DNA of 64,000 nucleotides. Origin: Diplonema papillatum (Eukaryota > Euglenozoa > Diplonemea > Diplonemida > Diplonemidae). The translations under genes and the position numbers were made by a program. Under the pieces are notes generated by a model. That model was given only the letters and a program-made list of their open reading frames with translations. It was not told the DNA's origin and made no database searches. The stretch is taken from contig JAPJBO010000300.1 of the NCBI GenBank assembly GCA_030068145.1, forward strand, positions 176,150 through 240,149, written 5' to 3'. Every line of letters starts with the position of its first letter. Position 1 is the stretch's first letter. Shown here piece by piece: positions 33,479-45,118 of this stretch.

Positions 33479-36400
33479 CTACGCCCAGCTGTCGCCTTGC
33501 ATTCTCTTGTTGAGAGTCGAACTCTCCCTCTTGAGAACGTGGAGGAGGGTCCGCGAGCTGTCGATGATCTTGCTGAACGCGTTCTCGGTCTCAGCGATGG
33601 TCCGGTCGTACTCCTGCCGGGCAGCGTACTTCTTAGCGAGTCCTGTGAGAGGAGGGGGGTCGTTGTTCTAGGTGCTGGTTTTGAGGGATAAATGAAAAGG
33701 TAAGAAATATGTTTGTGTCTATCAGGAACAAAAACAGATCGATGGCAGCGTACTATCCTCACTCCCGTTAGATGAACAAAACAGGTTTGAAGGAAGTGCG
33801 CACAAACAAACTCTCCGTCTGGTCCAGTAATTTGTGCTACCTCCAACTTTTTTTACACTCGTTCTCTTCTCTACTCGTGTGAGAGGAGGGGAGGGAGGGA
33901 TCTCAGTCGAGTGTTTGAGCAGAACTCTGTCTCCGTACTGTTCGATGCTGACATCCAACAATTTGTTTGTAACTCGACGTATGGATTCTGATTTGTTCTT
34001 CGCTTACAACACCGTGTGTTGGTTTCTCACTCAGGACTTTGACCTGTTGTGTTCGTGTGATTTGCCGTGTAGGGGTAGACCCGCATGACCTCACGTCCGT
34101 TCAACACGTGGTTCGGTAGTTACAGCACTTGGGAATCCGTTTGGTTCTTTGTCTACCAGCTTTGACGAGGCTCCACAGTGCAGCCGGTTGTTTGTGCACG
34201 GGTGCACTCCCTATTTGGTAAGTATAACACGCTGCCAACCGTCTCTTTTTGACAATGAAATACTCGAGGGACTGCCTAGTGCTCATTTCGAAGGATGGTA
34301 CAAAGCGGGTGCTTATAAATTACTCGAGGGGCTGCCTTGTGCTTACTTCGAAGGAAGCTAGAGGGGGAGAAACAATACAACTACAAAAGTGGGTCTTTTT
34401 TGTTGAACGCTTACGCCAGCCACTGAACCCAGATTCACCTGTGTTTCGTGTGGGCTACAGCACATTTACCTCCTTCGATCTTTTGCAGCTGGCAGCCTCC
34501 TCAAGTATTTCGTACAAAGCAGGTGCTTATGCAACAAAAAGAAAATGCGCACCTTCATCCAGACGCGCGAGTCTCTCGTTTAAGATACGCAGGTCGTTGA
34601 CGATGCGCGCCTTCTCCTGTGCGCGTGTGTGTTTAAGTTCAGGGCTTTGAGTGGGTAACGTCTGAAGCGAAGAATAGCCCACTTGTCACTTTCACCAGTC
34701 GGCTTTGAGTTTCCGACACGCTGCTCTTGGGTCCTGCGACTCCTCTTCGAAGGGTGGGTGGGGCGGGATCCTTCGGGGGATAGAGGTGGGGGGCTGTCAG
34801 CTTCTCCATCCGGTACTCGGCTCAAGACTTCTGTTTTCATCTTGCGGTGTTAGCTGCACGGGGTTTTCGGCCGCTGAGTGTCTTCACACAGGCGGCACAT
34901 GTCACCCGAGGATGTGGCAAGCTCTCTCTGTGCAATGAGCATGGCCTGACTAGCTGTTCCAAACTCCTGGTGCAAGCACCCGTCATGGTCGGCAGTCACT
35001 ACCTGGGTCACAGTTTTGGGTCCTGTTCCGGGACTCGCTCGCTCGGGGAAGTGGCGCGAATCACTTGTCGCCAAGCATTCTGCAATGCTGACGACTGCTA
35101 CCCCTGTGCGCGTGTGAGTGTCTGTTAAAGTCCATGTCCCATTGCATAAAGTGGCTGCATCCGAAGCCAAGTAGAGCCCACTTGGCACGCCCAGTCTGAT
35201 TTTGAGTTTCCAACACGCTGCTTTTTGGGTCCTGCGACGCCTCTCCGAAGGGTGGGTCGTTGTTATTGGTTCTGGTTTTGAGGAATAAGGGAAAGGCAAG
35301 AAAACGTGCGGTGGTCTCCGTCGGTCTGGTAGTTTGTTCTTTTACACTCGTTCTCTTCCTGTACGTACTCTTTCACTCTTTTACTCACGTTGGCTGGCCA
35401 AAAAAATACTCGATGGGGTGTCTTGTGCATATTTCGACGGAGGCTGGAGAGGGCGTTTGTTGAGCGCTTACGCCCGCCACTAAACGGGGCGGGTCCGTCG
35501 GGGAGCGGATAGTTTGGGTAAGAATGCGAAGAATCTGTGGCGATAATCTGCATCGCCGACGGCGCCACTGGCGGCCTTGCGTTCAGCATGCTGAACGTAC
35601 TGATTCCAGCACGTTAATTTTCTTAGTTTCTTTTTTGTACACATGCTGAATCAGTACGTGTACACGTGCTGAAATCAGTACGTTATCAGCACGTACTATC
35701 TTTTCTGCAGATTCATCTGGAGAATCAACCGCAGTACCGGAGATTCCGGTCGGCAGATCCTGCTGTTGCTTACCATATCTAGCGTTTATTGTGGTTTAGA
35801 GGTTGACCGTTGAGGCTGTGAGGCAGGTAGTATGAGGGATGTAGGTATGAGTTTACACTTTAACTACGGCTAGTCAAGTAAGGGTTGCGACCTACACGAA
35901 GAAGAAATTCGCTCTGAATTTAGTCTTGGGCCCCCCACGCAGGACTTCCGCAGCTCTTTTGTCTGGGAGCTAAATACCTACTGAAAATCAGTAGGTATTT
36001 AGCTCCCAGGTAAAAAGAAACAGAGCATAGTGCCAGTGTTGCATGTCTTTGCCTCTGCCTCCTCTCCGGCCTCAACCCTCCAGTGTCGCGGTGGTAAGCA
36101 ACAGCAGGATCTGCCGACCGGAATCCCCGGTACTGCGGTTGATTCTCCAGATGAATCTGCAGAAAAGATAGTACGTGCTGATAACGTACCGATTTCAGCA
36201 CGTGTACACGTACTGATTCAGCATGTGTACATAAAAGAAACTAAGAAAATTAATGTGCTGGAATCAGTACGTTCAGCATGCTGAACGCAAGGCCTGCCCC
36301 CACGCGCTTATCTCTTCGCACGCGATGTGCCGTGCTTTCGCCTCTCCAGCTCGTCTGGACCGTCGTGTTCAGGCGCGCGTTTGGTGTTTCGCTTCTCCTT

Positions 36401-36821
36401 CGACCGCTCGTCCAGCTCCATCGGTTGCGCGTCCATAGTTGCTTCCTCGCCACTTGGGCGCTGGTCGTGTCACCTTTGGATAAGCCGCCGGCTTATCCCG
36501 TGACATCTTTTATGTGGAGTTGGTTATCATGAAGAGACTACATGATAGAAAGAGTAGCGTTGGCACTCTTACAGGTTCGTTCCAGCTCGCCGGGAACGGG
36601 CACTCCAGTGAAACTGGGTATGTTACCGTTTCAGGTTTGGGTTTTGGGAGCATTGCCTCTGTGTTTGTGGATTCTGAGAGACCTATTTCTCCCACGAATG
36701 GTGAACCAGCTTTGGTGATGAAAGAACGGCCAACGGGAACACAGTGACACACCTCTTCCTCCCTTTGGATGAAACGGTCCAATTCGGTCCGGCGGTCCTT
36801 CATGCTGTCGATGTGGCTCAC
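33479..36821 (-). CDS. SSNA1: SSNA1/DIP13-like protein, gene copy 1 (exons 2-4)
   Basis: The exons are 36821-36753 ([20 protein letters not shown]+EEE), 34616-34553 ([20 protein letters not shown]+E) and 33642-33479 ([20 protein letters not shown] ... [14 protein letters not shown], stop TAG). Exon lengths of 69, 64 and 164 nt are identical to copy 2, and phases are the same. Donors are GAG|GTGTGT and GAAG|GTGCGC; acceptors are TCGGCAG|, CGCACAG| and CTCACAG|. Differences between copies are mostly conservative (K/R, D/E, V/L). Intron 3 of both genes shares about 150 bp (GACTTTGACCTGTTGTGTT, GGGGTAGACCCGCATGACCT). The foldback element at 35573-36294 lies in intron 2. The first coding exon was not found. 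Confidence 0.8.
34255..34545 (+). repeat. Dispersed repeat family B copy in an SSNA1 intron
   Basis: Full-length family B similarity, antisense to the gene, beginning a few bases from the exon 3 donor of SSNA1 copy 1. A degenerate trace stands at the same position in copy 2 (about 28085-28170), so it predates the gene duplication or lies in shared intron DNA. Confidence 0.8.
35573..36294. mobile_element. 722-bp foldback element with 203-bp inverted arms
   Basis: The left arm 35573-35775 (GGCCTTGCGTTCAGCATGCT ... TGCTGTTGCTTACCA) is the reverse complement of the right arm 36092-36294 with few mismatches. The 316-bp centre contains a dispersed repeat also found at 52671-52860 and, at about 35966-36010, a second palindrome (CTGGGAGCTAAATACCTACT and its complement). 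The flanks correspond to a continuous sequence at about 62660-62850, which lacks the element. No transposase ORF is present. Confidence 0.9.
35785..35935 (+). repeat. Dispersed repeat family E copy inside the foldback element
   Basis: TTATTGTGGTTTAGAGGTT, TTTAACTACGGCTAG, TAGTCTTGGGCCCCCCACGC; shared with 52671-52860 and in part with 51040-51145. Confidence 0.85.
36296..36455 (-). CDS. C-terminal end of a Lys/Arg-rich ORF, copy 1 (probable mobile-element remnant)
   Basis: The minus strand reads [20 protein letters not shown] and, after 10 more residues, [18 protein letters not shown]. A second copy at 62714-62860 reads MNLDEQSKKKRGTKRALE ... ELKRRKHDTSRTKR-stop. The stop is at the same place and many differences are synonymous or conservative, so both derive from a real coding sequence. 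No known domain. This is either a last exon or the end of a decayed element ORF. Confidence 0.45.
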
Positions 36822-39500
36822 CTGCCGAGGTTTGTTCACAGCTAAAATTCGCACGAAATACTTTAAAGTTTCCGGTTGGCACCAGTCGTCAAATGGGTTT
36901 CTTTTGAATCTTATTTCCCATCCCTTTGGTTTTTGCGCCGGCCTAGTACAATGAGACGTTGGAGGAAGACGTTCGAGAGGAGGAAGAAGAGACTATTCTG
37001 CGTTTGGGTTTTTATTACGACGTAGCGAGCGTCGGGGTCCCGTGGAGAAACACAGGACCACCTTGCTCCCGTCCTTGCGAGGTTGCGAGGGGGGCCGGTC
37101 AATTGAATTCTTTCCGCTACGGAAAAAGAGGGCCCGTTGACTCGCAGGAGGAAACACTTCTGCGGGGTACCCTCTTCCGTGTGCCAATCACGCGGAAGGA
37201 AATCCAACCGGAGGAGCAAGGGTTTTCAAATACGAAACTGTGCGAACTCCCCTTTCCAAGGGACGGGTGGGAGGGAATTTGAAGTTTTTTCCCCTGACCT
37301 GCGGGTCAGTGGCGCCAAAAAACCGGAAAGGGGAAGGTGTGTTTGGGTGTTCACCTATATTGTTGGGAGAATAAGACCAAGCGAAAAAAGATTGCGTGTG
37401 TTTTCTCACCGAAAAAAAAAAAAAAGGCAAATCTCGTGGACAGAACCCCGCCTCTCGCAGGTTTGAGGCTAGCAGCGAGTTTCCTTCGCACAAGGTGCCG
37501 TTTTTTTGTGCAGGCCACGGTGGCGGCTGGCGTTCGCGTGTAAACGGGGCACACACACACACCCATCCCATACGTAGCCGTACTTCCGGGGAGGGAGGTC
37601 CTAACGTTAAAACGGGTCCGTAATACACACACTCGGATGCACGAAGCCACGATGCAGTGAGTGCGTCAAACCTGCTGTCGCCTATGCATACGATGCAGCA
37701 CCATCACGGACCGGATGGTTTAAGGCCGCGGATGCACTTTTGCACAGCTCACAGACTAGGAGCGTTGCGGCGATTGTGTAGCTGCAAACGAAGCATTAGC
37801 CAGCTGCTGCTCAAAGCATCACGCAAACAGAAGTGCGACAACAGAGACCCCCACTCCCAGCCCGGGGTTCATTGGCCACCTAGCCATAGCTGAGCGTGGT
37901 ACTCTCGTGAAGGGAGGCACCACGTTAAAACGTGGTCCGTAACACTTCCTATCAAGTGCGGATGGTCCGACTTAGATTGTCACCTCTGAGCATTCGAACC
38001 CGGTCGGTCCCCAACTCCTGGAACTGCGTCGTGCACTGTGACAGACATGGTCATGCTTGCCGATGTCTGTCACAGTCTACCAGGAGTCTATCACAGGCTA
38101 CCATTGGCTACACAGGCAATCACAGGCAAGCATAGTCTATCACATCGGGGGTTTGAAACATGATGGCTAATCAAAAGCCCGCACCCACGCGGCGTTGACT
38201 GTGGCTGGTCTTGATCAAACTCACACACTAAGCTGAAACTACCACTATCAGCCGTCTATCAGCAGAGGGTGGACCGGCTCACCGTCGGAAGCACGACTCG
38301 GTACGTAGAGGTGGGGTCACCTGAATCGCAGAATGTCGCAGAGCCTCTGCGTTGACTTCAGATTTTCATGGTATAGTTGAGTGTCGCTTGAAAGTCTATT
38401 CTCTCAGACCCGATGATCGGCTTGCTGATCATTATCGATCGAGTTGAATCGGTTTGAATCGTTTGGGTTAGAGTGCAAAGAATCTGGCTGGTGGCGATAC
38501 TCTGCATCGAGAATGTGGCGGTGCAAAGATCACTTAACCCGATCGATGCTCTGTTTGCCGGCACCACGGTATGTACACACGCCCATCAAGTGCGGATGAA
38601 CCGGCTTTGCATTCTGTGAAGCGAAAGACATACGAGGTCGGCATTGGTACTCTGCAGCATGCCGGACGTGTCGTGTTGCTGCCCCTGGCTACCGCTGGGC
38701 CGCCGGTCCATTTTTCGATCGCTTGCTGCTCAGGTGTTTCGTTTCCTTCTCTGCAATCCCCCTGCCTGCGGTTTGCGACAAGGGCTTTGATGAGGTTCCT
38801 GGCGTGTGCTACCGTATGCGGGTTTAATACGAAACGTGTAAATGTTTCTTAGCTACTTTTTTGGCCAAAGTGTTTCTTAATTGACACGTTTCGTACTAAA
38901 AACATGGGGTCTGACGTACTTAGTGAAATTTGAAAACTGTTGAAACCCCATGATGATCCCCCATTTTTGTTCGAGCCTTTGAGCTGGAAAAACGTATCAG
39001 CTCCAATCGTCTTGTTGACATCCTCGAGCGTCCGTTTCTATGAACCAAGAGCCGGTGTCGGCGGAAAAGACCGTTGCAAGGTGGCTGACTGTCTTGCTTC
39101 CACAAAAGTCAGAAAGCGAGCAAGATACAACGCATCTTCGGAGCGACCGGTCAGTTGTTACAAGCATCCAGTGCCAACCACGAGTTCCTGACACGCTAGT
39201 GTTCACGAAGGTGTTCATTAGGCTGGCACGCGTGAGTGACGGCAGGGTAAGCCGGTCGTATGGAAGGGCAGCAAGCAATATCCAGGTGATTACCATACAG
39301 CTTCTTCTCGTGCTCGCCAGCCCCAAGACTAGCATGAACCGCATCCACCTCCACAGCAACGCATTCATCGTTTGCCAGTTCTTCAAGCTCTTGGTCAAAA
39401 TCAGCGAAGTCAGAACGTTGATGCAACTGCGCATTCACTCAGTACGAGACATTCGTTGAAGTTGCGATGGAGTTCGGCGAGAACGTTGTCCCCGCAACCG
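36822..39500. other. Gene-poor region upstream of SSNA1 copy 1
   Basis: No supported exon. It contains a perfect 12-bp stem hairpin at about 38037-38074 (TGTGACAGACAT ... ATGTCTGTCACA), another inverted pair at about 38825-38910 (TACGAAACGTGT ... ACACGTTTCGTA), and (near 38060-38140 and again near 49150-49260) short TATCACAGG/TATCACGG-type repeats. Confidence 0.5.
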
Positions 39501-39501
39501 G

Positions 39502-40220
39502 TGCCTGGGGCAGTGTTGGCGGTGGCTCTCGGAGCTGGAGCCAGCTCGGGAGCTGGAAAGAGCCAGCGGGAGCCAGCAGGGCACAATAAAAAGCCATCTC
39601 AAAATTCCCCCAAAATGCGAGAAACCCTTTGCACACTTTTTTTGGATATCCGGGTCCACTTTTGCGGATCTCTTCATCGGAGCTCACGCAAAAAATCGCC
39701 GAAAAAGGTCTGCTACGTGGACCAGCAAAAATATGTCACCACTCGGGGGATTGATTCCCGTCCTTCTCGATGCACACCGGTGGTTTCCGCGCCGGGGCCC
39801 TGTCTCTTCCAAAGACCCACAAACCACGCACATGTTTTGTAATCCCCGGTCTAACTTTCACGGATCTCTTCATCGGAGCTGATCGCGAGCGTAAATTCGT
39901 CGAAAAAGGTCTGCTCCGTGGACAGCGAAAAAAACGGCACCACCCAGGGGATCGATTCCCGTCCTTCCCGTCAAAACCCTGGTGGTTTCCATGTCCGGTG
40001 CCCTGCATCTCGTAAAGACCCGCGAACCACGCATACTTCTTGGTCCGGGGTCTATTCGTCACGGTTCTCTTCATCGGAGCTTATCGCGAGCTAAAAATCG
40101 TCAAAAAAGGTCTGCTGCACGCACGAGCAAAATTTTCACCAGAACCCCAGCTCCCGCTGGCTCCCAAAGAGCCAGAAGAACCAGCTCCCAAGAGCCACCG
40201 CCAACACTGCCTGGGGGCTG
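39502..40220. mobile_element. Second foldback-like element with internal tandem repeats
   Basis: The left end (about 39502-39580: GGCAGTGTTGGCGGTGGCTC, GAGCCAGCGGGAGCCAGC) is inverted at about 40147-40220. The interior carries three repeats of about 195-200 bp (markers CTCTTCATCGGAGCT at about 39668, 39862 and 40064). The overall size (about 719 bp) is close to that of the first foldback element, although the sequences differ. Confidence 0.75.
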
Positions 40221-40564
40221 TCTTCAACGAAGACCTTGCTGTTGGATCGGAAACTTTCTCTTCCAGTAAATTGCGTCACTCAACCCGGTCACCACGAAAC
40301 TCGCCCGGATTGTCGAATCTGCTTCGCTGGGGTGAAGGGCTGACGCGGGCGAAGAAATTGGTGCCTATTTTTATTTTTGACGGGTTCAGATTTTCTGTCA
40401 ATTTTCCTGCGTCCTTTTTTTAGTGTCGAGCCCCAGTTTACTCTAACTACAAAAAGCGAAGGAAAGTGTGTAATCATGTCTGCATCTCTTTCACTGCCCG
40501 ACACCCAGCTTCAATGGTCGACCGGAGACCCTAAAAAGACCGGTCGTTTTCCCACCTGTATTTT

Positions 40565-40680
40565 AGGTGAGGAATTCTGATCAACCAAAACACGCTGCGC
40601 ATAAGTCTTTTTAGCCTGCAAGATACGTCGAAGGGCAACTAAGAGCAAGCCTAACCTAACAAGATTGCAAGATTAGTACA
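40565..40680 (+). repeat. Dispersed repeat family C, copy 3
   Basis: GGAATTCTGATCAACCAAAA, CACGCTGCGC and CAAGATTGCAAGATTAGTAC, similar to the copies at 20755 and 25488. Confidence 0.75.
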
Positions 40681-41334
40681 CATATGACTCGCCCTGTTCG
40701 CCACAAAGGTCACCCTCCAGCACATCGAGGCACGACCATGAATTTCAGCGAAGGGAAAGTGTGGAATTGTGTCTGAATCCCTTTCTCTGGCCAACTCCCA
40801 GCCTCAAGTGGTCAACCGGAGACCCTAAAAGCACTGAACCTCTAAACCCCAATAAACGCTGGAAAATAATAGGCGCGTGTGGGGACTCGGTGCTCGTGCG
40901 CCCGCGCTCCTGCAGACCGCGGGTTAGGTTGGAACGAGGGGGAGAAGCAGAAAAATAAAGACAAGTGATGTGATCCGCACAGTAGAAAACTTAACCTCCC
41001 ATGAACTTACTAAGAGTACTTCCCAAGTACACCTCGTGCGCACCCCAAATAGGGTAGAATGGCGAATTTCTGGCGACTTTTGGCATATAGTACTTCCCGT
41101 GAGTAGTCTTGTACACCCAAGTAAGGCCGCCGGATCACACCAACAACAAGAAGTAAAAGGTTTAACTGGTTTGTTCGTGCCGCGCTCTTTTTTTTATCAT
41201 TTTTTAGAGTTATAGTTCGCTTGAGAAGTTTTTCTTCAATACTAGACGTTACCCCCCATGCATTTTCTCTTCGGGGGCGGGAGAGGGCAGCATGCTGGGG
41301 ACGGAATCCTGTTAAGTGAGCAGCGGCACTCCAC

Positions 41335-41650
41335 TTTTTGTACTAGCACCTGCTTTGTAGGAAATACTTGAGGAGGCTGCCAGTTGCGAAATATCAAGGA
41401 TCTCAAGCATAGTGTGGTACTAATTGGCATGCCGATGACTCCCACTATCGCAACAATTTTCCAATAGCAAAGGAAGTAAATGTGCTGTAGCCCACACGAA
41501 ACACAGGTGAAACTGGGCTCAGTGGCGGGCGTAAGCGTTCAACAAAATGCCGAAGCATTTCAACAGGTGTTCAGCAAAAAAAGACCCACTTTGTGGTTGT
41601 ATCGTTTCTCCCCTTCTAGCCTCCTTCGAAGTAAGCAAGGCAGCCCCTCG
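41335..41650 (-). repeat. Dispersed repeat family B, reverse copy
   Basis: The minus strand matches the reference copy at 25240 (ACTCGAGGGGCTGCCTTGC, GTGGGCTACAGCACATTTAC, AAGCAGGTGC). About 60 bp is inserted between the two conserved halves. Confidence 0.85.
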
Positions 41651-41975
41651 AGTATTTCTGCTTTGTTTCATTCGCGAGCGCACGCGTACCGGGGGAAAGC
41701 CTGCTATACGGAGCCAAGCTTCACGTGTTCGGCGGTCGTGCAGAGCCACAGCCTATGGGGGAAATGGTCACCGGATTTCCAAGCCGCAGCTGGTGCTTGG
41801 AACACGAGCTCGTCCCAGTGGTGCCAACTGGGCCAACTTCGACTCAAAAGCCTTGCAAGCTGGGATTGACCCCTCCCGAGAGCATACCTGTTCGCCTCCT
41901 TGTTCTTCTTCTTTCGTTTCTCTACGTGGGATGGGGACAAGTCTTAGCTTCGTGTTCGGGCAAAATCTTGCGGGG

Positions 41976-42330
41976 GGGATCGCTAAAATGTGTTTGGAAT
42001 GGATATGTGCTCAACACCGCACTGGTCCCGTCTGCGCCGTGTTTCGGTCCTTTAAGCCACGGACACATAAGGCGGACCATCATCAACGCTGTCTGCAGAC
42101 AGGGCAGCGGTGTGAGTTCACTTTGGCAGGCGGCTGTTCGCAGCTCGTCATAGCCAGAACCAAGCAAAATCTTGCACGAGGGGGAGGATTGCAAGAACGT
42201 GCTTAGAATGACTAATTTGCCCAACTCCGCACCGGTCCTGTCGGCATCGTGTTTCAGTCCTCGAAGCTACGGAATCATGAGCGTGAACCCTGAGTGTCTG
42301 CAGGCAAGGCAGCGGCCGTTCGTAGCTCGT
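41976..42330 (+). repeat. Two family A copies in tandem
   Basis: One copy at about 41976-42130 and a more diverged one at 42183-42330, both beginning with a G-rich run and ...GTGTTTGGAATGG or GTGCTTAGAATG, in the same orientation. Confidence 0.85.
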
Positions 42331-43072
42331 CGTAGCCAGGACCCCCGACCCATGCTGCGAGATCACAGGTAAATCCATCTCGGGGGAGACGGCCAACCAG
42401 GTGTCTCAGCAACCAGCTAGAAAACTCAGGAGGGCTCCCGCGCCTACTTGTGGCCACGACTCGTCAGAACGCACCGAAAGATGCGGCGGTTCCTTTTTCC
42501 CTTTTTCCGATGCCGTTTGTTCTTCCAGCAGAGCGGGGGACTGAGCAGCAAACCAGTCCACCCCCCTATCCGTCGTGCATCCATGAATCAGCCTGGAGGT
42601 GACTGTGCAAGCGCCGCAAAAACGATCAAGTGAACTACTTCTGCCATACGCACCGAGTCGTGCTCGCGGCGCCTACACGATCGGTGCGTAGGGTAGTCCA
42701 CTCGAGATACTAATGCAACCAATCGCTACAAGTTCTGCGCATCCTTTACCGGGCTTTTTCTCTCTCTCATTAATCCGGGAAACGCAAGGAGAACCCTGGA
42801 AACGTCACCTTTTGAGGGGCACCCTCACTCTTTTTGCTCTGCGGTGCTAACACCGGATCTAAGCTGATGCGGATCAGTGGTTTTCGTTTGCGCCTTCAAG
42901 GAGTTCGGAGTTGCATTTGTTTTCGTTCAATTACGCGGTAGATCTTCAAAAAGAGGGAATGCGTGAAAGGTGTCGTTGAATGGGGGTTTTGTGTACTCAC
43001 TAAGGTACTCGTTTGGCGGAGTATGGGGCGGGGGAGCGGGCGTCACAAAGGGAGGAAAAGGAGGGTCAAAAA
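42331..43072. other. Unassigned spacer
   Basis: No gene or repeat with clear boundaries was recognised. Confidence 0.4.
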
Positions 43073-43510
43073 CGGGGATTGCAAAAACGTGCTTGGAATG
43101 GGTACGTGCTCAACACCGCACTGGTCCCGTCTGCGCCGTGTTTCGGTCCTTTAAGCCACGGACACATAGGGCGGACCATCATCAGCGCGTAACCTGAGTG
43201 TCTGCAGACAGGACTGCGGTGTGAGTCTGGTTTGTCAGGCGGCTGTTCGTAGCTCGTCACAGCCAGGACCACCCGTGCTACTAGAGCACAGGCGAATCCG
43301 TCACGGGCTACAACCGTGTCTAAGCAATCAGTTAAAAAAACTCAGGGCACTCGCCCTGATTGTGACTGCGACTCGCTAGGCAGCACTGACTTGTCTTCTT
43401 TTTACGGTGGCAATCTGCAAAGTAAACTCCGCAGAGCACAGTGGGCATGGGGCTGCCGTGTGCAGCACCAATGGTTGAAGCACCAAAAGGGAAAAAAGTT
43501 GCGAGGAAGT
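43073..43510 (+). repeat. Dispersed repeat family A, longest copy (about 430 bp)
   Basis: It starts GGGGATTGCAAAAACGTGCT and continues through CCGTCTGCGCCGTGTTTCGG, the 12-bp palindrome TGTCTGCAGACA, GCTGTTCGTAGCTCGTC and TAAGCAATCAGTTA to the 3' part ATGGTTGAAGCACCAAAAGG. Other copies: 6820-6960 (3' half), 33305, 41976, 42183, 43715 (3' half), 44880, 51545, 58350, 59088 and 60165. All are on the plus strand. It is likely a SINE-like element; no A/B box pair was convincingly found. Confidence 0.85.
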
Positions 43511-43714
43511 AATCCTGCGTGCTGTCAAAAACGGGGAGGTGTTTAAGAAAAACTCGTTAACACTCAGACGCCAAGCCCGTGAAACAGGCTCGCAGGTGGC
43601 GCCGGAGTGAAGCAGCGTGGTGGCTTGCTTCAAACAAAATCAAACATATTGGTGCTATCACCGATGGCGGTGGGGGGGGTCTGCACGTGAGCACTCGGCC
43701 CACGTTTGCTTCAG

Positions 43715-43900
43715 TCTCGCTGTTGCTGGCGGTTGTTCGTAGCACGTTGCCGTCAGGGCACCCATGCTACAAGACTGTAGCACAGGAAAAATCCTGTGTC
43801 GGACACAACGCACTGACTTGTCGTCGTGTTGCCGTGGCAACCTAGTTCCACAGAGCACAGTGGACAGGGACTTGCACCAACGATCGAAGTACCAAAGGGA
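43715..43900 (+). repeat. Family A 3'-half copy
   Basis: GGTTGTTCGTAGCACGTTGC, TGCTACAAGACTGTAGCACA, then GTACCAAAGGG, matching the second half of the 43073 copy. The 150-bp tandem repeat starts at its end. Confidence 0.75.
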
Positions 43901-43901
43901 T

Positions 43902-44226
43902 CCAACAATGCTCATCGACAATTTGACTTCCAGCTGTCAGTCATTGATCATGCCGTTGCGCGCTTTTTCGACCTTATGATTCTTGACCATATAACTCTCG
44001 TCCTGATTATGGAAAACACGAGAGCGCACGCCTGATAACAACGTTTATGACCCAACAATGCACATCGACAATTTGACTTCCAGCTGTCAGTCATTGATCA
44101 TGCCGTTGCGCGCTTTTTCGACGTTATGATTCTTGACCATATAACTCTCGTCCTGATTATGGAAAACACGAGAGCGCACGCCTGATAACAACGTTTATGA
44201 TCCAACAATGCACATCGATAATTTGA
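43902..44226 (+). repeat. About 150-bp tandem repeat (2.2 copies)
   Basis: Units at 43902-44051 and 44052-44200 and a partial third begin CCAACAATG and contain GTCAGTCATTGATCATGCCG and GGAAAACACGAGAGCGCACG. Confidence 0.95.
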
Positions 44227-44879
44227 CCCCCTAGATACAACCGTTGTTTATTGGTGTAATGCCCGTATGTCCCACTCAAAACAAACTTGTGCCCTTATAT
44301 CCCAAACTGGGATATAATATATTACAATATGTTTATCCGCTTAGACTGATGTGTATCGCTCGGTCTCTCTCTGTCCCTTGCGGAAACACTCGAAGGCAGC
44401 CGCCAGTTTTGCTAGGAAGAAGGCCCGATTGCTCACTCTCGCTCACCCCTCTACCCCCCCGCATCTAGCCTCCGTATCGTTATTGAGTAAGCACCGGGGG
44501 GCGGTGCCACCGAGGGTTTTCTCGGCTCGCCTCTTTCGGCGGTGAGTCCTCAAGACTCACTCCCCTCCCTCCTGCTTGATCGGGAGCGGAAGCTTCACGG
44601 CGAGGTCGAATCCGTGTAAATCCACACCCGTGTGTCCACACCCGTGTGTCCACACCAACGGGTGGCCCGCTATTTCTTAATCCCAGGTCTAACCCCAGCT
44701 TCCGAGGCTCTAGACTCCGCCGTGTATATGCATTCGGGCCTCGCGTGTGGCGTATCCGGCCGCTTCTCCACGGAGCTGTCCTGACGGAGTGCGTCGGCAT
44801 ATAGCTCGTGGCACGGCGGGGTCCGCCTTGCGGGCCGATGTTAGCCGCAGCTTTCTTCGAGTGATCTCGCTCTCCTGTC
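44227..44879. other. Unassigned spacer with a short tandem repeat
   Basis: Contains about three units of CCACACCCGTGTGT at 44625-44665; otherwise nothing recognised. Confidence 0.45.
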
Positions 44880-45010
44880 GGGGGGGGCTTGCGAGAACGT
44901 GCTTGGAAATGGAACGTGCCCGATACCGCCACTGGTCCCGTCTGCGCCGTGTTTCACCCTTCGAGTCACGGACACGTAAGGCGGACCATCAGCGCGGAAC
45001 CCGCGGCGGG
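44880..45010 (+). repeat. Family A copy, truncated
   Basis: CTTGCGAGAACGTGCTTGGA through TCACGGACACGTAAGGCGGA; similarity ends soon after AGCGCGGAACC. Confidence 0.8.
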
Positions 45011-45118
45011 AGGTGGCCGCCGTGAAGAGGCGACAACTACGTGCATTCCGGCCTCAGGCTCAGCCTCCGCTGGACGTCATCGTGCACCCAGTGGTTGAAG
45101 GGGAAGCGGCAACACCCT

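Noticed and set aside
39440..39480. Candidate first exon of SSNA1 copy 1 (minus strand AELHRNFNE)
   Set aside because: Resembles the LQNYNNE segment weakly, but no GT donor follows in the needed phase and it lies at the edge of a foldback element.
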